DNA of 5,012 bases from Caldilineaceae bacterium (GTDB taxonomy: Bacteria; Chloroflexota; Anaerolineae; Caldilineales; Caldilineaceae): positions 1 through 5,012 of the forward strand of contig WGCB01000452.1 in the NCBI GenBank assembly GCA_015494005.1, given 5' to 3'. The position numbers and the translations under genes are program-made. The notes below the pieces were generated by a model. That model had not been told where the DNA came from. It did not search any database and worked only from the letters and a program-made list of their open reading frames with translations. This document shows, one piece after another, positions 1-5,012 of this stretch (within the stretch, counting starts at the first letter, position 1; every line of letters starts with the position of its first letter).

Positions 1-152
1 CCCGGCCCGAGGCCCTCCTCTACGGCCTGGACAAGCTGCGGGAAAAGCAGGGCCAGGAGAAGTTCACCGACTACACCCGGGACTACGCCCGCAAAGAGCT
101 GGCCAAGCTCCAGGCCATCCAGGCCCTGGGCCCCCGCAAGGCCGCCCGCTGA
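1..152 (+). CDS. nuoB: NADH-quinone oxidoreductase subunit B, C-terminal fragment (5' end outside window)
   Basis: The last 49 codons of a gene read in the frame beginning at base 3 and end at TGA 150-152. The first visible residues, RPEALLYGLDKL, match the conserved C-terminal segment of NuoB (PSST/Nqo6), where the family motif is CPPRPEAL. The final cysteine ligand of cluster N2 would therefore lie just upstream of the window and cannot be seen. After the motif comes a charged, helix-prone tail rich in Lys, Arg and Glu that ends in KAAR. In the family, NuoB is a soluble Q-module subunit that holds the [4Fe-4S] cluster N2, the last electron carrier before quinone, and contacts NuoD. Its position 50 nt ahead of nuoCD is the usual nuo order. 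The identification rests on a short motif plus this context, but the two agree well. Confidence 0.9.
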   Translation, partial: RPEALLYGLDKLREKQGQEKFTDYTRDYARKELAKLQAIQALGPRKAAR

Positions 153-185
153 CCTGTTGACCCGCCAAGTCAGCGTCCATCGCAC

Positions 186-194
186 GAGGAAGGA
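186..194 (+). promoter_or_regulatory. Ribosome binding site of nuoCD
   Basis: A purine-rich GAGGAAGGA lies in the 50-nt spacer after nuoB. Its AAGGA part ends 8 nt before the ATG at 203, which is good Shine-Dalgarno spacing. It supports the ATG at 203 as the start even though this gives the protein an N-terminal stretch of about 35 residues ahead of the recognisable NuoC domain. Confidence 0.75.
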
Positions 195-202
195 ACCCTT
201 CC

Positions 203-2047
203 ATGTCACCTTTGAACGTATCGCCCAAGCGTCGTGAATACGAGGTGCTGCCCAGCCTCAACGTGCCCGGGATCCCCGCGGTGGCGCCCCTGCCCACCGG
301 CGAGACGGAGGACACCCGGCGCATCGTGGAGCGCTTCGGGCAGGACATCCTGGCCGCTGGGCTGCACAACGGCCTGCAGACGGTGATCGTCAAACCGGAG
401 CGGCTGGTGGAGCTGGCCCAGTTCATCAAGGACGAGCCCAAGCTGGCCTACGAGACCATCATCGACGTCTCCTCGGTGGACCGGCTGGAGCTGCCCATCC
501 CCGAGGGAGAGCCTCGCTTCCAAACGGTCTACCAGTTCCGCTCCTACCGGCGCAAGCAGCACCTGATGGTCATCAGCCCCACCCAGGGGGACGATGAACA
601 CCCACGGGCGCCCAGCTTGACCCCGGTCTTCCGGGGCGCGACCTGGCCGGAGCGGGAGGTCTACGACCTCATGGGCATCACCTTCGACGGCCACCCGGAC
701 CTGCGCCGCATCCTCATGCCGGCCCACTGGCCCTACCATCCCCTCCAGAAGCAGATCCCCCTGGGCGGGGAGGAGGTGCCGTTCAGCCTCACCTGGGACG
801 ACCCGGAGTTCGAGACCCTGGGCACCCAGATCCTGCCGGCCGAGAGCGTGAAGCCCACCCTTCCCCCAGGCATGAACCGCCGCCACATGATCATCAACAT
901 GGGCCCCCACCATCCCAGCACCCACGGCGTCCTGCGCCTGGTGGTGGAGCTGGACGGGGAGCGGGTGATCAAGGTGGACCCGGACCTGGGCTACCTCCAC
1001 AGCGGCTTCGAGAAGACCGGGGAGCACAAGCGCTACAAGGACTTCGTCTACTACACCGACCGCATGGACTACCTCTCGGCCATGAACAACAACCTGGGCT
1101 ACGTCCTCACCGTGGAGGCCATGCTGGGGGTGGAGATCCCGGAGCGGGCTCAGGTGATCCGGGTAATCATGGGCGAGCTGCAGCGCATCGCCTCCCACCT
1201 GCTCTGGCTGGCCACCCACGCCCTGGACGTCTCGGGCACGGGCATGAGCCTGCTCATGTACGCCACCCGGGAGCGGGAGCTCATCCTGGATCTCTTCGAG
1301 CTGGTCTGCGGGGCCCGGCTCACCACCAGCTACATCCGCATCGGCGGGGTCTGGCGGGACGTGCCGGACATTTTCCTGGACCGGGTGCGCCACTTCATCC
1401 AGACCTTCCCGGGCCGGCTGGCCGAGTACGAGGCCATGCTCACCGAGAGCCCCGTCTGGCGGGAACGGCTGGAGGGGATCGGCGTCATCAGTCGAGAGGA
1501 CGCCCTGAACATGGGGCTGACCGGTCCCATGCTCCGGGGCAGCGGCGTGGACTGGGATCTGCGCCGGGACATGCCCTACAGCGGCTACGAGAACTACGAC
1601 TTCGTGGTGCCGGTGAGCCAGCGGGGGGACAGCTACGGCCGCTACCTGGTGCGCATGGAGGAGATGCGCCAGAGCGTGCGCATCCTGGAGCAGGCCGTGG
1701 CCAACCTGCCCGATGGCCCCTACAAGACCAACGACCGCAAGGTCGCCCTGCCCCCTCGCCCGGAGCTGGACCTGAGCATGGAGGCCCTGATCCACCACTT
1801 CAAGCTGGTGACCGAGGGCATCCACGTGCCGCCGGGCATGTACTACCACGGCATCGAGGCCAGCAAGGGCGAGCTGGGGTTCTTCATCTACAGCGACGGC
1901 TCCGGCCGCCCCTACCGGCTCCACGTGCGGGGACCCAGCTTCAACAACCTCTACGCCCTGGACCACATGTGCCAGGGGGCCATGCTCTCGGACGTGGTGA
2001 CCAACATCGGCTCCGTGGACATCGTCCTGGGCGAGGTGGATCGCTGA
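203..2047 (+). CDS. nuoCD: Fused NADH-quinone oxidoreductase subunit C/D (30 kDa + 49 kDa subunits)
   Basis: This 614-residue protein is a NuoC-NuoD fusion in the size range of the E. coli NuoCD protein. Residues about 40-190 are the NuoC (30 kDa) domain, with the signature WPEREVYDLMGITF at 148-161 followed by HPDLRRILM at 164-172. Residues about 191-228 are a linker. NuoD (49 kDa) starts near 229 with INMGPHHPSTHGVLR and ends with the family-typical DIVLGEVDR. By alignment to bovine His59 and Tyr108 (49 apart), the quinone-site residues are His241 (HPSTHG) and Tyr290 (DRMDY), also 49 apart. The nickel-binding cysteine motifs of related NiFe-hydrogenases are absent, so this is a complex I subunit. 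The protein belongs to the Q module on the cytoplasmic side of the membrane, where cluster N2 reduces quinone. It shows no signal peptide or membrane helix. The start is backed by a good ribosome binding site at 186-194. Ser267 occupies the site that is a methylated Arg in mitochondria. Confidence 0.97.
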   Translation: MSPLNVSPKRREYEVLPSLNVPGIPAVAPLPTGETEDTRRIVERFGQDILAAGLHNGLQTVIVKPERLVELAQFIKDEPKLAYETIIDVSSVDRLELPIPEGEPRFQTVYQFRSYRRKQHLMVISPTQGDDEHPRAPSLTPVFRGATWPEREVYDLMGITFDGHPDLRRILMPAHWPYHPLQKQIPLGGEEVPFSLTWDDPEFETLGTQILPAESVKPTLPPGMNRRHMIINMGPHHPSTHGVLRLVVELDGERVIKVDPDLGYLHSGFEKTGEHKRYKDFVYYTDRMDYLSAMNNNLGYVLTVEAMLGVEIPERAQVIRVIMGELQRIASHLLWLATHALDVSGTGMSLLMYATRERELILDLFELVCGARLTTSYIRIGGVWRDVPDIFLDRVRHFIQTFPGRLAEYEAMLTESPVWRERLEGIGVISREDALNMGLTGPMLRGSGVDWDLRRDMPYSGYENYDFVVPVSQRGDSYGRYLVRMEEMRQSVRILEQAVANLPDGPYKTNDRKVALPPRPELDLSMEALIHHFKLVTEGIHVPPGMYYHGIEASKGELGFFIYSDGSGRPYRLHVRGPSFNNLYALDHMCQGAMLSDVVTNIGSVDIVLGEVDR

Positions 2048-2055
2048 GCGAATCC
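2038..2055 (+). other. Possible small mRNA hairpin with the nuoCD stop codon in its loop
   Basis: GGATCGC (2038-2044) can pair with GCGAATCC (2048-2055), giving seven base pairs with one bulged A at 2052. The three-base loop, 2045-2047, is exactly the TGA stop codon. No run of T follows, so it is not an intrinsic terminator. The stem is short and could be chance. A role in mRNA processing or in setting the ratio of nuoCD to downstream translation is only a guess. Confidence 0.3.
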
Positions 2056-2091
2056 CCGCTCCGATCCAGTCAGAACCGGTTGCCTTGCAGC

Positions 2092-2129
2092 TCATTCCGA
2101 TCATTCGCATCTTTATCGAGTCTATCGAG
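2092..2129 (+). repeat. Two short 9-nt imperfect tandem duplications in the nuoCD-nuoEF spacer
   Basis: TCATTCCGA (2092-2100) is followed directly by TCATTCGCA (2101-2109), 7 of 9 matching. After two bases, TTTATCGAG (2112-2120) is followed directly by TCTATCGAG (2121-2129), 8 of 9 matching. Both duplications have a 9-nt period. They fill the lower-GC 3' half of the 87-nt spacer, up to the nuoEF ribosome binding site, and the second duplication includes part of that site. No function is known. Confidence 0.4.
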
Positions 2130-2131
2130 GA
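2127..2131 (+). promoter_or_regulatory. Ribosome binding site of nuoEF, closely spaced
   Basis: The best Shine-Dalgarno match ahead of the ATG at 2135 is GAGGA. Its GAGG core leaves only 4 nt before the start codon, shorter than usual. The next in-frame ATG, at 2150, would sit 19 nt from the core, which is too far, so 2135 remains the better start. The same GAGGATC string also precedes nuoG, at 4136-4142. Confidence 0.5.
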
Positions 2132-2134
2132 TCC

Positions 2135-4132
<1,998 letters not shown>

Positions 4133-4135
4133 GCA

Positions 4136-4140
4136 GAGGA
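4136..4140 (+). promoter_or_regulatory. Ribosome binding site of nuoG, widely spaced
   Basis: GAGGA in the 21-nt spacer after the nuoEF TAG is the only Shine-Dalgarno-like string before the ATG at 4154, and it leaves 13 nt, longer than usual. No other in-frame start lies between the TAG and this ATG. Translational coupling from nuoEF, which ends 21 nt upstream, could help initiation; that is inference. Confidence 0.45.
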
Positions 4141-4153
4141 TCGACAGACGCCC

Positions 4154-5012
<859 letters not shown>

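Noticed and set aside
157..162. TTGACC in the nuoB-nuoCD spacer, resembling a -35 promoter box.
   Set aside because: No -10-like A/T-rich hexamer follows at 16-18 nt, and the gap is only 50 nt within a clear operon.
2045..2134. Programmed stop-codon readthrough or selenocysteine at the nuoCD TGA.
   Set aside because: NuoD already ends with its normal family C-terminus at this stop. The spacer has non-coding-like composition, and nuoEF has its own start and ribosome binding site. Only the shared frame is kept as an observation.
2048..2134. Intrinsic terminator between nuoCD and nuoEF.
   Set aside because: The only stem found (2038-2055) is short and is not followed by a T-run.

Overview
The window is a stretch of a respiratory complex I (NADH:quinone oxidoreductase, type I) operon, read entirely on the + strand. 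In order it holds the 3' end of nuoB (1-152), a complete fused nuoC-nuoD gene (203-2047), a complete fused nuoE-nuoF gene (2135-4132), and the 5' part of nuoG (4154 to the window end, still open). The spacers are 50, 87 and 21 nt. I see no terminator, no convincing promoter, and no RNA gene, mobile element or CRISPR array. The arrangement looks like one polycistronic unit continuing in both directions.

The organism looks like a high-GC bacterium: roughly two thirds G+C by eye, with third codon positions almost always G or C. The nuoB-CD-EF-G order with two fusions, a NuoG carrying the extra N7 cluster motif, and the general style of the proteins would fit a Chloroflexota lineage (Caldilineae-like). 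This is a guess from memory of the families and was not searched; other high-GC groups remain possible.

The genes form one electron path. The NuoEF protein takes NADH electrons onto FMN and carries clusters N1a (NuoE half) and N3 (NuoF half). NuoG carries N1b, N5, N4 and the off-path N7. NuoB, of which only the tail is seen, carries N2 in the family. The NuoCD protein forms the quinone end of the Q module and keeps the quinone-site His and Tyr. Every cluster ligand and quinone-site residue I could check within the window is present, so the complex looks functional.

This is core metabolism rather than a new system. The points worth attention are structural. NuoE and NuoF are joined in one polypeptide, next to an already fused NuoCD. 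nuoCD, nuoEF and nuoG all lie in the same reading frame and are separated only by single stop codons. A small hairpin holds the nuoCD stop codon in its loop. The NuoF half carries a proline-rich C-terminal tail.
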